A program made the position numbers and the translations under genes. Positions 17,026-28,019 of a DNA stretch of 64,000 bases are shown here, piece after piece. The stretch is taken from the NCBI RefSeq assembly GCF_040581405.1, contig NZ_CP137157.1:1554001-1618000 (forward strand). The letters run 5' to 3'. The first letter of the stretch is position 1; each line of letters starts with the position of its first letter. Origin of the DNA: Komagataeibacter sucrofermentans DSM 15973. GTDB taxonomy: Bacteria; Pseudomonadota; Alphaproteobacteria; Acetobacterales; Acetobacteraceae. The notes beneath the pieces were generated by a model, which had not been told where the DNA came from, did no database searches, and saw nothing but the letters and a program-made list of their open reading frames with translations.

Positions 17026-19770
17026 TCAGGGCAGGCCCCGCCCGCCCGCATCATGCACGAGGCAGACAAGGGGCACCTGCCCGCGCGTAAACGGCACGGT
17101 GGCCTGCACGGGTAAGGCACCCAGCAGGCTGTGCCATGGGCCGACTGGCTGCGGCAGGGTCACGCGCAGCGCCATGTCGCGCCCCAGCGCCAGCGTATCG
17201 GCCTGTATTTCCATGCCCAGTGGCAGGCGCGGGGCCACCACCAGCAGGGTGAACCCGTCATGCTGGCGCAGAAAGGCGATGGCGTGGTCGCGATCCGCCC
17301 CATCCACCTCAAGCGGCTGGTAGCTCCCTTTGGCAAACAGGTCAGGATAGCGCGCCCGAAACGACAGGATGCGCCGGATCAGGTCAAGCTTGACCTGCCC
17401 CGTGCGCCACGTGGCGGCGGAGGCGGCAAAACTGCTCGTATGCTCCAGCAGCGCATGGCGCAGGCCAAAATCAACCGGGCGGCGGTTATCGGGGTCAACA
17501 AGGCTGAAATCCCACAAATCACAGCCCTGGTACAGGTCCGGCACGCCGGGCGTGGTCAGCCGCAGCAGGGTCTGCGCCAGCCCGTTGAGCGCGCCCGCCG
17601 GGGCAATCCGCGCCACCACCCGCTCCATCTGCGCCATGAAAGCGGCATCGGCGGCAAGGCGGCGCACAAAGGCCGTGCAGGCTTCTTCATACGCCGTGTC
17701 GGGGTCGAGCCAGTTCGTGTGGCGCTTGGCCTCGCGCAGGGCCTTGGTCTGCCATTGCACGATCCGTTCGCACCACACCTCACGTGCAGCCACGCTGGCC
17801 AAGGGAGTAAGCGGCCACGCGCCGAGCATGGTCTGGTACAGCATCAGTTCATCAATGCGGTCCGGCCCGATGGCGGCTTGCGCCCCATTGCGGGCAAACC
17901 ATGCGCTGACCTGCACACGCCATTGCGGCGCCATCTCGCTCAGCACGGCAAGGCGGGCGCGGCTGTCTTCGCCACGCTTGTGGTCGTGGGTCGCGGTCGT
18001 GAGCATGGCGGCAGGGTGCAGGCGCGCCCGCGCGGCGCAACCGGCATGGAAATCCGCAACCGTAAGGCCGAGCCGCGCCGGGTCTGACCCTACCTCGTTG
18101 CGCGAGATCAGCCGCGCATAGCGGTAGAAGGCCGTATCCTCCGTTGATTTGGCCGCCAGCGGCGCGGTCAGGTGCTCGAAGGCCTGCTCGGCGCGGCGCA
18201 CGCAGGCCGGGGGGGCGTGCTCCGGCCGGGCTGACAGCGCGCGCATGACCGCATCAAGCACCGGTTCCAGCCCGGCTCCCAGCCGTGGCCGGGCCGCCCT
18301 GGCTGCGGCGTGCAGGGCCGCGTCATCTTCGGCATGGTCCTGCACCGCTTCATCGCCAAAATAGGTGCGGTAGAGTGTGAAGGATACCAGAACGGCCTCA
18401 AGCACTGCCCGCAGGCCAGCAGGCGTGCACGCGGCCCCCTCCGCCTTCTCCGCCGTGGCCAGAAGGTGGACCAGACGCCCGAATTCAGCAGCAAAGCCAT
18501 TGGCAAGCAGTTGGGCGCGGGCCTCTCGTGCAATCAGGCCGCAGGCTTTGGCATCCGGCCCGCAGGCCGCCCACAACTGATCCAGAACCGGTGCCGCGCA
18601 GCCATCATGCAGCACGGCGGAAACCTGATCCATGAAGTCATAGCCCGTGGTGCCCGCAACCGGCCAGGCGGCGGGCAGGCTCTCATGGGTGGCGAGAATT
18701 TTTTCCACGTAAATGGCCGCCCCCGGCAGGGCGTTTTCAGGCCGCAGGCGGGCCAGCGCATCAAGCCGCGCGCGCAGGCGCTGGCAGTAGGCGGCGGGGG
18801 CGGTCAGTCCATCAATATGATCGACCCGCACGCCATCAATCAGTCCGCGCTGGTAAAGCGAGAACAGATAGCCATGCACCGCCTCAAATACCTCCGCGCG
18901 CTCCACGCACACGCCAACAAGGCCGGTAATATCAAAAAACCGCCGCCAGTTGATCCGTGTCGCGGCCTCACGCCAGCAGGCCAGACGCCACGGCTGCATG
19001 GCCAGCAGGCGTTCCAGCCGGGCACGGCCTTCGGGGTCGCACCCATCATGCAGGGCGGCAAGGCGCGTCAGGGCCGCCTGCCCCCGTTGTGTTGCCGCCC
19101 AGTGCCGCAGGGCCGCCTGCGCACAATCCGCTTCCGCCCCCGGCCCGCCACGCACCGCCACGGTGGTGAAGGCCGCAAGCAGCGCGCCGGGCGCGTCCAC
19201 CTGCGCCAGCAGGGCCGCATAGCTTGCCGGGCAGAGCGGAAAGCTGTGCTCATGGTGATGGATGTGGAACAGTCCCCCATCCCCGTCATAACGCAGAATA
19301 AGGCTGCCTGCCGCCATTGCCTTAAGCAGCGGGCGATCAAGGAAGGGCAGCAGCACGCGCCCGCGCAGATCCGGGTCGGGGTCATGCCAGTCAATGTCGA
19401 ACCATGTGGCATGGACCGAAGACTGCCCCCAGGCCAGTACATCCATCCACCACGCATTATGGGCATCGACAGCCATGTGGTTGGGCACGATATCAAGGAT
19501 CAGCCCCATGCCGTGGGCATGCAGCCGGTCGGCAAGGCGCGTCAGGGCCACCTCGCCCCCCAGCGCGGGGTCGATCCGGTCATGGGCTACGGTATCATAG
19601 CCATGGGTCGAGCCGGGGCGCGCGGCAAACAGGGGCGAGGCATAAAGATGGCTTATGCCAAGACGGGCGAATTGCGGCACGAGGGCCGTGGCGTCATCGA
19701 TCGTCATGCCCGCGCGGAACTGCAGCCGCAGCGTGGCCCGCACCAGGGCGGCAGGGGTGCTGCTATTCAT
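17026..19770 (-). CDS. treY: Malto-oligosyltrehalose synthase TreY
   Basis: Converts the reducing-end alpha-1,4 linkage of maltodextrins to a trehalose-type alpha,alpha-1,1 linkage, in the cytoplasm. It has 914 residues in the GH13 fold. The family start LRLQFRAGMTIDDA and the STHGYDTVAHDRIDP motif are near the N-terminus, the nucleophile region is GVRVDHIDGL, the acid is in IYVEKILA, and TATHDHKRGEDSRARL is the third conserved aspartate region. Start at the ATG at 19770, which overlaps the malQ stop by eight bases; the longer upstream frame is a shadow within malQ. It is the last gene of the glgA-to-treY operon and works with TreZ. Confidence 0.95.
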   Translation of the reverse strand: MNSSTPAALVRATLRLQFRAGMTIDDATALVPQFARLGISHLYASPLFAARPGSTHGYDTVAHDRIDPALGGEVALTRLADRLHAHGMGLILDIVPNHMAVDAHNAWWMDVLAWGQSSVHATWFDIDWHDPDPDLRGRVLLPFLDRPLLKAMAAGSLILRYDGDGGLFHIHHHEHSFPLCPASYAALLAQVDAPGALLAAFTTVAVRGGPGAEADCAQAALRHWAATQRGQAALTRLAALHDGCDPEGRARLERLLAMQPWRLACWREAATRINWRRFFDITGLVGVCVERAEVFEAVHGYLFSLYQRGLIDGVRVDHIDGLTAPAAYCQRLRARLDALARLRPENALPGAAIYVEKILATHESLPAAWPVAGTTGYDFMDQVSAVLHDGCAAPVLDQLWAACGPDAKACGLIAREARAQLLANGFAAEFGRLVHLLATAEKAEGAACTPAGLRAVLEAVLVSFTLYRTYFGDEAVQDHAEDDAALHAAARAARPRLGAGLEPVLDAVMRALSARPEHAPPACVRRAEQAFEHLTAPLAAKSTEDTAFYRYARLISRNEVGSDPARLGLTVADFHAGCAARARLHPAAMLTTATHDHKRGEDSRARLAVLSEMAPQWRVQVSAWFARNGAQAAIGPDRIDELMLYQTMLGAWPLTPLASVAAREVWCERIVQWQTKALREAKRHTNWLDPDTAYEEACTAFVRRLAADAAFMAQMERVVARIAPAGALNGLAQTLLRLTTPGVPDLYQGCDLWDFSLVDPDNRRPVDFGLRHALLEHTSSFAASAATWRTGQVKLDLIRRILSFRARYPDLFAKGSYQPLEVDGADRDHAIAFLRQHDGFTLLVVAPRLPLGMEIQADTLALGRDMALRVTLPQPVGPWHSLLGALPVQATVPFTRGQVPLVCLVHDAGGRGLP

Positions 19771-21838
19771 GGGCGCGGCCCGCGCGCAGGCGGTTGAAGC
19801 GCCGACGCGTATCATGCCCCGACAGCAGGGTTGCGGCCATGCCGGGGTAGCGGCGCTGCCAGTTGGGGTGGCCACTCGTGGTGCCCGGCAGGTTGGGCTG
19901 CTCGACAAGGCCGAGCATGTCCTCCACCGCCATGAGGGCCAGCGGGCACGCCGCCCGCCCCACGAAGCCGATGGCCTCCTCCACCACCCTTGCCGCCCCG
20001 GTGGCGTCAGGTGATGGCTTTTCCCCCGCCCGCCCCCGCGCGGCAGACGCGGGGCGGTCCTGCATCAGGGCGGACCACAGGGCGGTGCGGTCATTTTCAC
20101 GCTCGTCATGCACGGTGTTGGGGTCGAGGCCCGTGGGGAGCTGATGCAGCTTCTCGCGCCAGGCGATGTCCGTTCCCTGCCACCATCCCGCCACCGTGGG
20201 CAGGTCATGGGTGGTGGTCATGGCCGTGGCGTGGGGCGACCATGTGGCGGGCGGTTTGAACACCCCGTGCGGCGTGCGCTCGAAAAACAGCACGTTCATG
20301 CCCATGATGCCGTGCGCGCCCGCCGCCTTGCGAAAGGCGGTGGTGACCGTGCCCAGGTCCTCGCCAATCACCATGGCGTCGGCCCGCATGGCCTCAAGGG
20401 AGACGAGCCGCATCAGGTCGCGCACGGGAAAGGACAGGTAACTCCCCTCAGCCGAGGCGCCGCCCTGCGGTATGATCCACAGTCGTTCCAGCGCCATGAC
20501 ATGGTCAATGCGCAGCCCCCCGCCATGGGCGAAGCCTGCGCGCAGCGTATCGATAAAGGCGCGGTAGCCCGTGGCGCGCAGCCCCGCGGGCGAGAACGTG
20601 GTCAGCCCCCAGTCCTGCCCCAGCGGGCTGAGCGCATCGGGCGGCGCGCCAATGCCTGCACCGAGCAGGAACTCGGACTGCCGCGCCCAGCATTCGCTGC
20701 CCGTGGGGTCCACGCCCACCGCCATGTCCTTGATCAGGCCGATGCGCATGCCTGCCGCCCGCGCGCCCGCGCAGGCACGGGCCAGGCTGGTGGCCGCCAG
20801 CCACTGCACGAACACATGGAACGTCACGTCATGGGCGAATTCCTGCGCAAACCGCGCCACTTCGGGGCTGTCGGGCTGGCGCATGGCCACGGGCCAGCGC
20901 CGCCAGTCGCTGCCGCGTTCGCCACGGGTGGAGAAATAGGCATGCAGCGCCTCGAACAGGGCATGCTGCTCGAGCGCCCTGCCCCCCGCCGCGCGGAAGT
21001 CGCGCATGGCCTGTGGCGGACTGGCCGCGATCCGGTCATCATACAGCCGCCTGAGCAACTGGTAGCGGCATGTGCTGGCCCGTACCCAGTCGATCAGCGG
21101 CGCATCCTCAAGCTGCCTGAGCGTATCGACATAGGCGGCCCCCTGCTTGACTACGGCAGCCTGCACGGTTGCGGTGTCGAACACGGCATGCGGGTCGGCC
21201 AGCAACCCGTTGAGGAACAGGCGCGAGGAGGGTGAATACGGGCTGTATTGACCGGGGCGCGCGGCAAACATGGCATGGGCCGGGCTGATGGCCAGCGCAT
21301 CCGCCCCCCGTGCCGCAGCCACGCGGGCCAGCGTTTCCACCGCGCCAAAATGGCCAATGCCTCCATCGCCCGCCATGCGCAGGCCATAAACCTGCGCGCC
21401 CAGACCCCAGGCCCGCACGCTGCCCCCGCCGCATACCCGGCTCACGCGCGGGCAGGATGCAGGCGCTATGGCCAGGGTGGTGGGCGTGTCGCCCATTTCC
21501 AGCCGGTGGTAGCCGCACACCCCCACGGGGGGCAGCGCGGGGTGGCCACGCATCAGGCGCAGCCTGCCTTCAATCTCCCCGCCATTTTCCAGCACGAGGC
21601 GAAAGCGGCCCCCCGCATCGCCGGGTGGCAGGGGCAGCACGGTGGCCTGCCCGGCAACGCCCACCACCATGGCAGGGAGGGCCCCGCGCGGGCGTGGCGG
21701 CGGGGCATGACCTTCCAGCACGGCCAGCAGGCGGCGCAGGCTCTCGTTCGAGACGCGGTGCATCTCGCCCGCGGCATCGCGCCAGCGCAGGCTCAGCCCG
21801 GCATGGCGGGCGCGCTCGACAAGGGTGCGGTTATTCAT
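19763..21838 (-). CDS. malQ: 4-alpha-glucanotransferase (amylomaltase)
   Basis: Transfers maltodextrin segments between glucans; in this operon it would recycle short dextrins left by GlgX and TreYZ. It has 691 residues, close to E. coli MalQ. The GH77 motifs are present: LRIDHVMALERLW (nucleophile Asp), MVIGEDLGTV (acid Glu) and MTTTHDLPTVAGWW (third Asp). An N-terminal extension of about 150 residues matches the proteobacterial type. Its ATG overlaps the treZ stop by eight bases and its stop overlaps the treY start. Confidence 0.95.
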   Translation of the reverse strand: MNNRTLVERARHAGLSLRWRDAAGEMHRVSNESLRRLLAVLEGHAPPPRPRGALPAMVVGVAGQATVLPLPPGDAGGRFRLVLENGGEIEGRLRLMRGHPALPPVGVCGYHRLEMGDTPTTLAIAPASCPRVSRVCGGGSVRAWGLGAQVYGLRMAGDGGIGHFGAVETLARVAAARGADALAISPAHAMFAARPGQYSPYSPSSRLFLNGLLADPHAVFDTATVQAAVVKQGAAYVDTLRQLEDAPLIDWVRASTCRYQLLRRLYDDRIAASPPQAMRDFRAAGGRALEQHALFEALHAYFSTRGERGSDWRRWPVAMRQPDSPEVARFAQEFAHDVTFHVFVQWLAATSLARACAGARAAGMRIGLIKDMAVGVDPTGSECWARQSEFLLGAGIGAPPDALSPLGQDWGLTTFSPAGLRATGYRAFIDTLRAGFAHGGGLRIDHVMALERLWIIPQGGASAEGSYLSFPVRDLMRLVSLEAMRADAMVIGEDLGTVTTAFRKAAGAHGIMGMNVLFFERTPHGVFKPPATWSPHATAMTTTHDLPTVAGWWQGTDIAWREKLHQLPTGLDPNTVHDERENDRTALWSALMQDRPASAARGRAGEKPSPDATGAARVVEEAIGFVGRAACPLALMAVEDMLGLVEQPNLPGTTSGHPNWQRRYPGMAATLLSGHDTRRRFNRLRAGRAHE

Positions 21839-23612
21839 CCTGTGCCTCGTTCAGGCAGGCCATCATGGCATAAGGGGGCAACGTGGCCGAGAACAGGTCC
21901 GCCCCGTACGGCAGCACCGCATGCAGGCAGCGCCCCTGCGGCATGTCTGGCAGGGGGACTGCTGCATCGGCCAGGTTGAGGGCAATGGACAGCACCGCCC
22001 CATCGCCCATGCGCCACCGGGCAAAAACCGCCCCGGCCCCCAGAACCCGTGCGCCCATGGCGCGCGCGCCGGGCAGGCGAGGCGTAATCTCGGCATGGCG
22101 CAGGGCCAGCAGTTCCGCAATCTGCGCGTTCCATTCCCTGTGGGCGGGGGCATCGCGCTCGGCGGGGTCAAGGCACGAGGCGGCATAGGTTTCAGGCGCG
22201 TTGGGGTCGGGGATGGTGTCGCGCTTTTCCGCCGAGGCGAAATGCGAAAAACCGGCGAACTCCTGCCGCCGCCCCTCGCGCACGATCCGGCCCAGCGCCG
22301 GGCTGTAATCGGTAAAGAACAGGAAGGGCTGGCGCGAGCCCCATTCCTCGCCCATGAACAGCATCGGGATCTGCGGGCACAGGAGCACCAGCCCGTAAGC
22401 CGCACGCAGGGCCTGAGGCGTGGCCAGCACGCCCAGCCGCTCGCCTAGCGCGCGGTTGCCAATCTGGTCGTGGTTCTGCAGGAAGATGATGAAGCGGTCA
22501 GGCGCAAGGTCAGCGCTCGGGCTGCCCCTTGCCTTGCCATTGACCGGCTGTACTTCGCCCTGAAAGGCAAAACCCTCGGCCAGCACGCGCGCCAGCGCAG
22601 GCGCCGGATCGGGGGCGAAATTGCCGTAATAGCCCTCGTCCTCGCCGGTCAGCAGCACATGCAGGGCGTTATGGGCATCATCATTCCACTGGGCGCGATA
22701 GCCCGCGCGCAGCAGACCGGCATCATTGTTTTCATTTTCCACGATCAGGTGCACATGCCGCCCGCGCTCGACATGGTTGCGGATGAAAGCGGGCAGTGCC
22801 AGCAGCCAGTCCCGATCCACAATCGCCTGCACGGCATCGAGCCGCAGGCCGTCAAAGCGGAACTCCATGAGCCAGTACAGCGCGTTATCGATAAAGAACT
22901 GACTGACCGCTTCCTGCCCGAAATCGATGGCCGCTCCCCACGGCGTGGCCGTATCATACCTAAAGAAGGGTGTTGCGTAGTCGGCCAGGTAATTTCCGTC
23001 AGGGCCGAAATGGTTGTACACCACGTCGAGAAACACCATCAGCCCCAGCCCGTGCGCCGCATCAACCAGCGCCTTGAGCGCATCGGGCGGGCCGTAGGCG
23101 GATTCCGGGGCAAAAGGCAGCACGCCGTCATAACCCCAGTTGCGCCCGCCTGGCACCTCGGCCAGCGGCATGAGTTCGATGGCCGTGACCCCAAGGGCGG
23201 CAAGGCGCGGCAGTTCGCGGGCCACACCATCATAGCCGCCCATCAGGCCCACATGCACCTCGTATATGACCACCTCATGCCACGGGCGGCCCGACCATGT
23301 GGCATGCTGCCAGGCATAGGCGGCGGGATCGACCACCTCGCTTGGGCCACGCACGTCATCGGGCTGGTAGCATGAGGCGGGGTCCGGCACCGCAAGGTCG
23401 CGGGCCACGCGGTAGCGGTAGCGCGTGCCCGCCCCGCAGGGAAACACGCATTCAAACCACCCTTCCCTGTCGCGGGCCATGGCGACCGGCGCATGACCCT
23501 GCGCCTCGAGCAGAACCGTGTGGCATGAAGGCGCCCAGAACCGGAAGCGGGTATGCCTGGCATCAAGCAACGTGGCCCCGGCGTAGCGGTCAGAGTGGAA
23601 ATGGGTGCTCAT
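21831..23612 (-). CDS. treZ: Malto-oligosyltrehalose trehalohydrolase TreZ
   Basis: Cleaves trehalose from the end of the TreY product. It has 593 residues, normal for the family. An N-terminal CBM48-like domain (TRFRFWAPSCHTVLLEA) precedes the GH13 barrel with LDVVYNHFGPDGNYL, FRFDGLRLDAVQAI (nucleophile), HLIVENENND (acid) and IIFLQNHDQIGNR. These four regions and the GPDGNY stretch separate it from GlgB and GlgX. Its ATG overlaps the glgX stop by four bases (ATGA), so it is translationally coupled. Confidence 0.95.
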   Translation of the reverse strand: MSTHFHSDRYAGATLLDARHTRFRFWAPSCHTVLLEAQGHAPVAMARDREGWFECVFPCGAGTRYRYRVARDLAVPDPASCYQPDDVRGPSEVVDPAAYAWQHATWSGRPWHEVVIYEVHVGLMGGYDGVARELPRLAALGVTAIELMPLAEVPGGRNWGYDGVLPFAPESAYGPPDALKALVDAAHGLGLMVFLDVVYNHFGPDGNYLADYATPFFRYDTATPWGAAIDFGQEAVSQFFIDNALYWLMEFRFDGLRLDAVQAIVDRDWLLALPAFIRNHVERGRHVHLIVENENNDAGLLRAGYRAQWNDDAHNALHVLLTGEDEGYYGNFAPDPAPALARVLAEGFAFQGEVQPVNGKARGSPSADLAPDRFIIFLQNHDQIGNRALGERLGVLATPQALRAAYGLVLLCPQIPMLFMGEEWGSRQPFLFFTDYSPALGRIVREGRRQEFAGFSHFASAEKRDTIPDPNAPETYAASCLDPAERDAPAHREWNAQIAELLALRHAEITPRLPGARAMGARVLGAGAVFARWRMGDGAVLSIALNLADAAVPLPDMPQGRCLHAVLPYGADLFSATLPPYAMMACLNEAQDE

Positions 23613-25738
23613 GCGGCATCCTCCCCTGCGTTATCGCCACCGGGCACGAAGGCCAGCAGCACAAGCCCATGGGCGGGCACATTGATGTCATGCACGTCAG
23701 CACCCAGCGCCTGGGCCGAGCGTTCGGGCTGCGTGGTGTCGAGCAGCAGGGTCCACTGCCCTGCGGGTGCGGGCAGCGTCGCGTTCACGTCGCTCCCGCC
23801 GGGGTTGAGCAGCATGTAGGTGATGTCGAGCGTGCCATCGGCCTCGGTGCTGGCGCGGCGCACGCCCAGCAGGTGGAATGTCTCGTCAGTCCACTGCTCC
23901 ACCCCCATGGGCGTGCCATCATGGCCGAACCAGCCAATATCGGGCATGTCAGGCAGCGGCTTGTGGCGGCCATGCATGTAGCGTGCCGCCCGCAGCGAGG
24001 CGTGGGCACGGCGCAACGTGGCAAGGCGGGCAACAAAACCGGTCATCAGTTCGCCTTGGGGCGTGGCGGCGCGGCGCCAGTCCAGCCAGCTTGTGGGGTT
24101 GTCCTGGCAGTAGGTATTGTTGTTGCCGTTCTGGGTCTGGCCAAACTCATCGCCCGCCAGCAGCATGGGCGTGCCGTGCGAGAACATGAGGGTGGCCATC
24201 ATGGCGCGCTGCACGCGGCCACGCAGGTCAAGGATGGCGGGGTCATCGGTCGGGCCTTCCACGCCCCAGTTGGCGCTGTTGTTATCAGCGCTGCCGTCCT
24301 GGCCGTCTTCCCCGTTGGCCTCGTTATGGCGCTCGGCGTAACTGACCACATCCTCGAGCGTGAAGCCGTCATGCGCGGTGATGAGATTGACCGAACTCCA
24401 CGGCCTGCGCCCCCTGCGGTCGAGCAGGTCGCCCGATCCTGCGATGCGGGCTGCAATATCGCCCTGCTGCTGGCCATCGCCACGCCAGAAGCGCCGCGTG
24501 GTATCGCGGAAGCGGTCATTCCACTCGGCAAAGCCGGGCGGAAAGTTGCCGAACTGGTAACCACCGGGGCCGGGATCCCACGGTTCGGCGATCAGCTTGC
24601 GCGTCGAGAGCACGGGGTCCTGGATGATGGCATCGAAAAAGCCCGATCCCTGATCAAAGCCGTAGGGTTCGCGCCCGAGCACCGGGGCGAGGTCGAAGCG
24701 GAAGCCATCGATGTGGAATTCGTTGGCCCAGTAGCGCAGCGAGTCCAGCACCATCTGCAGCACGCGCGGGTGCGACAGGTTGAGCGTGTTGCCGCAGCCG
24801 GTATCGTTGATGAGGTGACGCTCATCGCCGGGCACGAGACTGTAATAGGTGGCGTTGTCCAGCCCCCGGTAGCACAGCGTGGGCCCGAGTTCGCTGCCCT
24901 CGCAGGTGTGGTTATAGACCACATCCATCACCACCTCGATGCCCGCCTTGTGCAGCCGCCTGATGGCCGCGCGCAGTTCATGCGGCGAGCCACTGGCCAG
25001 ATAACCCGCATGCGGCACGAAAAACGCCAGCGTGTTGTAGCCCCAGTAATTGGTCAGCCCGCGCTCGATCAGGTAGCGCTCGGGGGCGAAGCACTGGATG
25101 GGCAGCAGCTCAAGCGTGGTCACGCCCAGCCGGTGCAGGTGCGCGATCATCTGCGGCGCGCCAAGGGCCTGGAACGTGCCGGGCTGGGGGTTGCGCTCCA
25201 GCGCGCGCTGCATGGTCAGGCCTTTGACATGCGCCTCCATGATGACGGTATCGTGCCACGGCACGCGGGGCAGGATGTCATCCTCCCACTCATAGGCATC
25301 GTTCACCACCACGCATTTGGGCATGGAGGGGGCGCTGTCGCGCCGGTCGAAGGACAGGTCGGCGCGTGGCGAATGCAGGCGGTAGCCGAACTGCGTGTCC
25401 GACCATGAAATCGGCCCCGTGAGCCTGCGGGCATAGGGGTCGATCAGCAGCTTGTGCGGGTTGAAGCGGTGGCCGTTGGCCGGGTCATACGGGCCGAAGG
25501 CACGAAAGCCGTATAACAGCCCCGGCTCGGCATCGGGCAGGTAGCCGTGCCAGATTTCATCGGTATATTCGGGCAGGCGGAAACGCGCGATCTCGCGCCG
25601 GTCGCGCGGATCGAAAATGCACAGGTCCACCTGCTGGGCATTGGCCGAGAACACCGCGAAATTGACGCCAAGCCCATCCCAGCATGCGCCAAGGCGCAGG
25701 GGGCTGCCGGGCGAGAGCGCGGGCGGGAAGCGCATCAT
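23609..25738 (-). CDS. glgX: Glycogen debranching enzyme GlgX
   Basis: Isoamylase-type enzyme that hydrolyses alpha-1,6 branches in limit dextrins. It has 709 residues: an N-terminal CBM48 domain ([20 protein letters not shown]), then the GH13 motifs [38 protein letters not shown] and [14 protein letters not shown]. The start codon is the first of two adjacent ATGs at 25738, overlapping the glgB stop; GGGAGAGGG lies just upstream. Linear dextrins released here are substrates for TreY, which explains the gene order. Confidence 0.95.
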   Translation of the reverse strand: MMRFPPALSPGSPLRLGACWDGLGVNFAVFSANAQQVDLCIFDPRDRREIARFRLPEYTDEIWHGYLPDAEPGLLYGFRAFGPYDPANGHRFNPHKLLIDPYARRLTGPISWSDTQFGYRLHSPRADLSFDRRDSAPSMPKCVVVNDAYEWEDDILPRVPWHDTVIMEAHVKGLTMQRALERNPQPGTFQALGAPQMIAHLHRLGVTTLELLPIQCFAPERYLIERGLTNYWGYNTLAFFVPHAGYLASGSPHELRAAIRRLHKAGIEVVMDVVYNHTCEGSELGPTLCYRGLDNATYYSLVPGDERHLINDTGCGNTLNLSHPRVLQMVLDSLRYWANEFHIDGFRFDLAPVLGREPYGFDQGSGFFDAIIQDPVLSTRKLIAEPWDPGPGGYQFGNFPPGFAEWNDRFRDTTRRFWRGDGQQQGDIAARIAGSGDLLDRRGRRPWSSVNLITAHDGFTLEDVVSYAERHNEANGEDGQDGSADNNSANWGVEGPTDDPAILDLRGRVQRAMMATLMFSHGTPMLLAGDEFGQTQNGNNNTYCQDNPTSWLDWRRAATPQGELMTGFVARLATLRRAHASLRAARYMHGRHKPLPDMPDIGWFGHDGTPMGVEQWTDETFHLLGVRRASTEADGTLDITYMLLNPGGSDVNATLPAPAGQWTLLLDTTQPERSAQALGADVHDINVPAHGLVLLAFVPGGDNAGEDAA

Positions 25739-27954
25739 GAGCCCTCTCCCGCAGGCTGAAGGTAGAGGGCTGCCAGTGGCGGCAGGGTCAGCACGCACGA
25801 GCAGGGCTGGCCGTGGGCGGGCTCGGCCTGCGCTACAACACCACCGCCATTGCCCTCACCGCTGCCGCCATAGACGCTGGCATCGGAATTGAGGCGCTCA
25901 CGCCACGCCCCGCCCACCGGCACGCCCACGCGGTAGCCATGACGCGCCACGGGTGTCAGGTTGAGCACCACCAGAACCGGGGCATGGCCCGGCGCCAGCC
26001 GCAGCCAGGCCAGCACGGCGTTGGCGGTGTCATCACCAATCACCCACGCAAAACCGGCGGGGTCGCTGTCAAGCGCATGGAGCGCGGGCAGGTCGCGATA
26101 GAGGCGGTTGAGGTCGGAGATGAGCCCAAGCATGCCCGCCTTGAGCGGGTCATCCAGGCTGCGCCACGGGGGCTCGCCCTCATGCGACCATTCGGCCTCC
26201 TGCGCGAACTCGCCCCCCATGAATAACAGCTTGCGCCCGGGATGGGCCCACATGAAGGCGAAAAACACCCGCAGGTTGGCATGGCGCTGCCAGCCATCAC
26301 CGGGCATGCGGGCCAGAAGCGAGCCTTTGCCGTGCGTCACCTCATCATGCGACAGGCACAGGATGAAGTGCTCGCTGAAGGCATAATGCAGCCCGAACAG
26401 GATTTCATTAAGATGATAGCCACGCCAGAGCGGGTCACACGCAAAAAAGCGCAGGCTGTCATGCATCCAGCCCATGTTCCATTTATATGAAAAGCCAAGA
26501 CCGCCCTGCGCCACGGGGCGGGTCACGCCGGGCCAGGCGGTGGATTCCTCGGCGATCATCATCGCATCGGGGCAGGTTTCGCGCACGGTCTCGTTAAGCT
26601 GGCGCAGGAAGGCCACGGCCTCGAGGTTCTCACGCCCGCCATGGATGTTGGGTATCCACTCCCCTTCCCTGCGGCTGTAATCACGATACAGCATGGAGGC
26701 CACCGCATCGACGCGCAGCCCGTCGATATGAAAGCGCTCAAGCCACATCAGCGCGCTGGCGATAAGGAAGCCGCGCACCTCGTGGCGGCCAAAATTGTAG
26801 ATATGGGTGTTCCAGTCCCGGTGCACGCCCTCGCGCGGGTCCTGATGCTCGTACAGCGCGCAGCCGTCGAAACAGGCAAGCCCGTGCACATCATTGGGAA
26901 AATGGGCAGGCACCCAGTCGAGGATCACGCCGATGCCCGCTGCGTGGCAGGCATCGATAAAGGCGGCGAAATCAGCGGGCGTGCCATGCCGGGCGGAGGG
27001 CGCAAACAGCCCGAGCGGCTGGTAGCCCCATGAGCCGCCAAACGGATATTCCATGACCGGCATGAGTTCGACATGCGTAAAGCCCGCCGCCTGCACGTAG
27101 GGAATGAGTTCGCCCGCAAGTTCGCGCCACGACATGATGCGGTCCGGGTCGCCCTGCGGCCTGCGCCATGAGGGAACATGCAGCTCGTATATGGCAAGCG
27201 GCGCATCATCGGCCTGTAACCGCCCGCGCATGGCCATCCAGTCCGCATCGTTCCAGGCAAAAGGTGCTGGCGAGGCCACGACCGAGGCCGTGGCGGGCGG
27301 GCGCTCGGCAAACCGGGCGAAGGGATCGGCCTTGTGGGGCAGGATATGGCCCTCGCGCGTCATGATCTCGAACTTGTAGCGCTCGCCGGGGCCAAGGCCG
27401 GGAATGAACAGCTCCCACACCCCTGCGCCGTGGCGCAGCCGCATGGGGTGGCGCCTGCCATCCCAGAAATTGAAATCCCCGATGACCGAAACCCGCCGCG
27501 CATTGGGCGCCCAGACGGCAAAGCGCACGCCCACCGTGCTATCAATCACCATGGGCTGTGCACCCATGAGGTGGTCAAGATGGCGGTGGCGTCCTGCGGC
27601 AAACAGTTCGAGGTCAGTCTCGTCCAGCAATAGGCCGAATGCGTAGGGATCGGCGGTTTCCTCCACCGCATCGGCCCAGACGATTTTCAGGTGATAGCGC
27701 GCGCCCGCGGGAACGGTGCCGACATGCAGCCCCGTCTCGCCCATGCACCGCATGGGGCGCTCGATCGGGCTGGCACGGGGGCGTTCAACCACCAGCCGCA
27801 CGCGGGCCGCATCATGGTACAGCACGCGGATGACATCGACACGCCCCATGTTATGGCGGCCAAGAATGGCAAACGGATCAGAACTGCGCCCCTGCACAAG
27901 ATCATCAATACCATCGGGAAGAACATAGTGGGCTGCATCGTGCCTGATCCGCAT
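25735..27954 (-). CDS. glgB: 1,4-alpha-glucan branching enzyme GlgB
   Basis: Forms alpha-1,6 branches in glycogen. It has 739 residues with the usual two N-terminal beta domains: a first module to about 110, and a CBM48 module with [20 protein letters not shown] near 145-165. The GH13 barrel carries [25 protein letters not shown] (nucleophile), [13 protein letters not shown] (acid) and [14 protein letters not shown]. It follows glgA by 65 bases and overlaps glgX, as the second gene of the operon. Confidence 0.96.
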   Translation of the reverse strand: MRIRHDAAHYVLPDGIDDLVQGRSSDPFAILGRHNMGRVDVIRVLYHDAARVRLVVERPRASPIERPMRCMGETGLHVGTVPAGARYHLKIVWADAVEETADPYAFGLLLDETDLELFAAGRHRHLDHLMGAQPMVIDSTVGVRFAVWAPNARRVSVIGDFNFWDGRRHPMRLRHGAGVWELFIPGLGPGERYKFEIMTREGHILPHKADPFARFAERPPATASVVASPAPFAWNDADWMAMRGRLQADDAPLAIYELHVPSWRRPQGDPDRIMSWRELAGELIPYVQAAGFTHVELMPVMEYPFGGSWGYQPLGLFAPSARHGTPADFAAFIDACHAAGIGVILDWVPAHFPNDVHGLACFDGCALYEHQDPREGVHRDWNTHIYNFGRHEVRGFLIASALMWLERFHIDGLRVDAVASMLYRDYSRREGEWIPNIHGGRENLEAVAFLRQLNETVRETCPDAMMIAEESTAWPGVTRPVAQGGLGFSYKWNMGWMHDSLRFFACDPLWRGYHLNEILFGLHYAFSEHFILCLSHDEVTHGKGSLLARMPGDGWQRHANLRVFFAFMWAHPGRKLLFMGGEFAQEAEWSHEGEPPWRSLDDPLKAGMLGLISDLNRLYRDLPALHALDSDPAGFAWVIGDDTANAVLAWLRLAPGHAPVLVVLNLTPVARHGYRVGVPVGGAWRERLNSDASVYGGSGEGNGGGVVAQAEPAHGQPCSCVLTLPPLAALYLQPAGEGS

Positions 27955-28019
27955 GCCGGGGCCTTTACTGTGCTGTAGGGATGTGCCGTGAACATGGCCC
28001 AGCAGGGGGGCCAGGCGTA

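Noticed and set aside
18310-19797. 495-residue plus-strand frame opposite treY
   Set aside because: Composition is typical of a shadow, with very high Gln, Arg, Gly and His, and no start signal.
23297-25408. 703-residue plus-strand frame opposite glgX
   Set aside because: Antisense shadow caused by high third-position GC in glgX; no recognisable protein.
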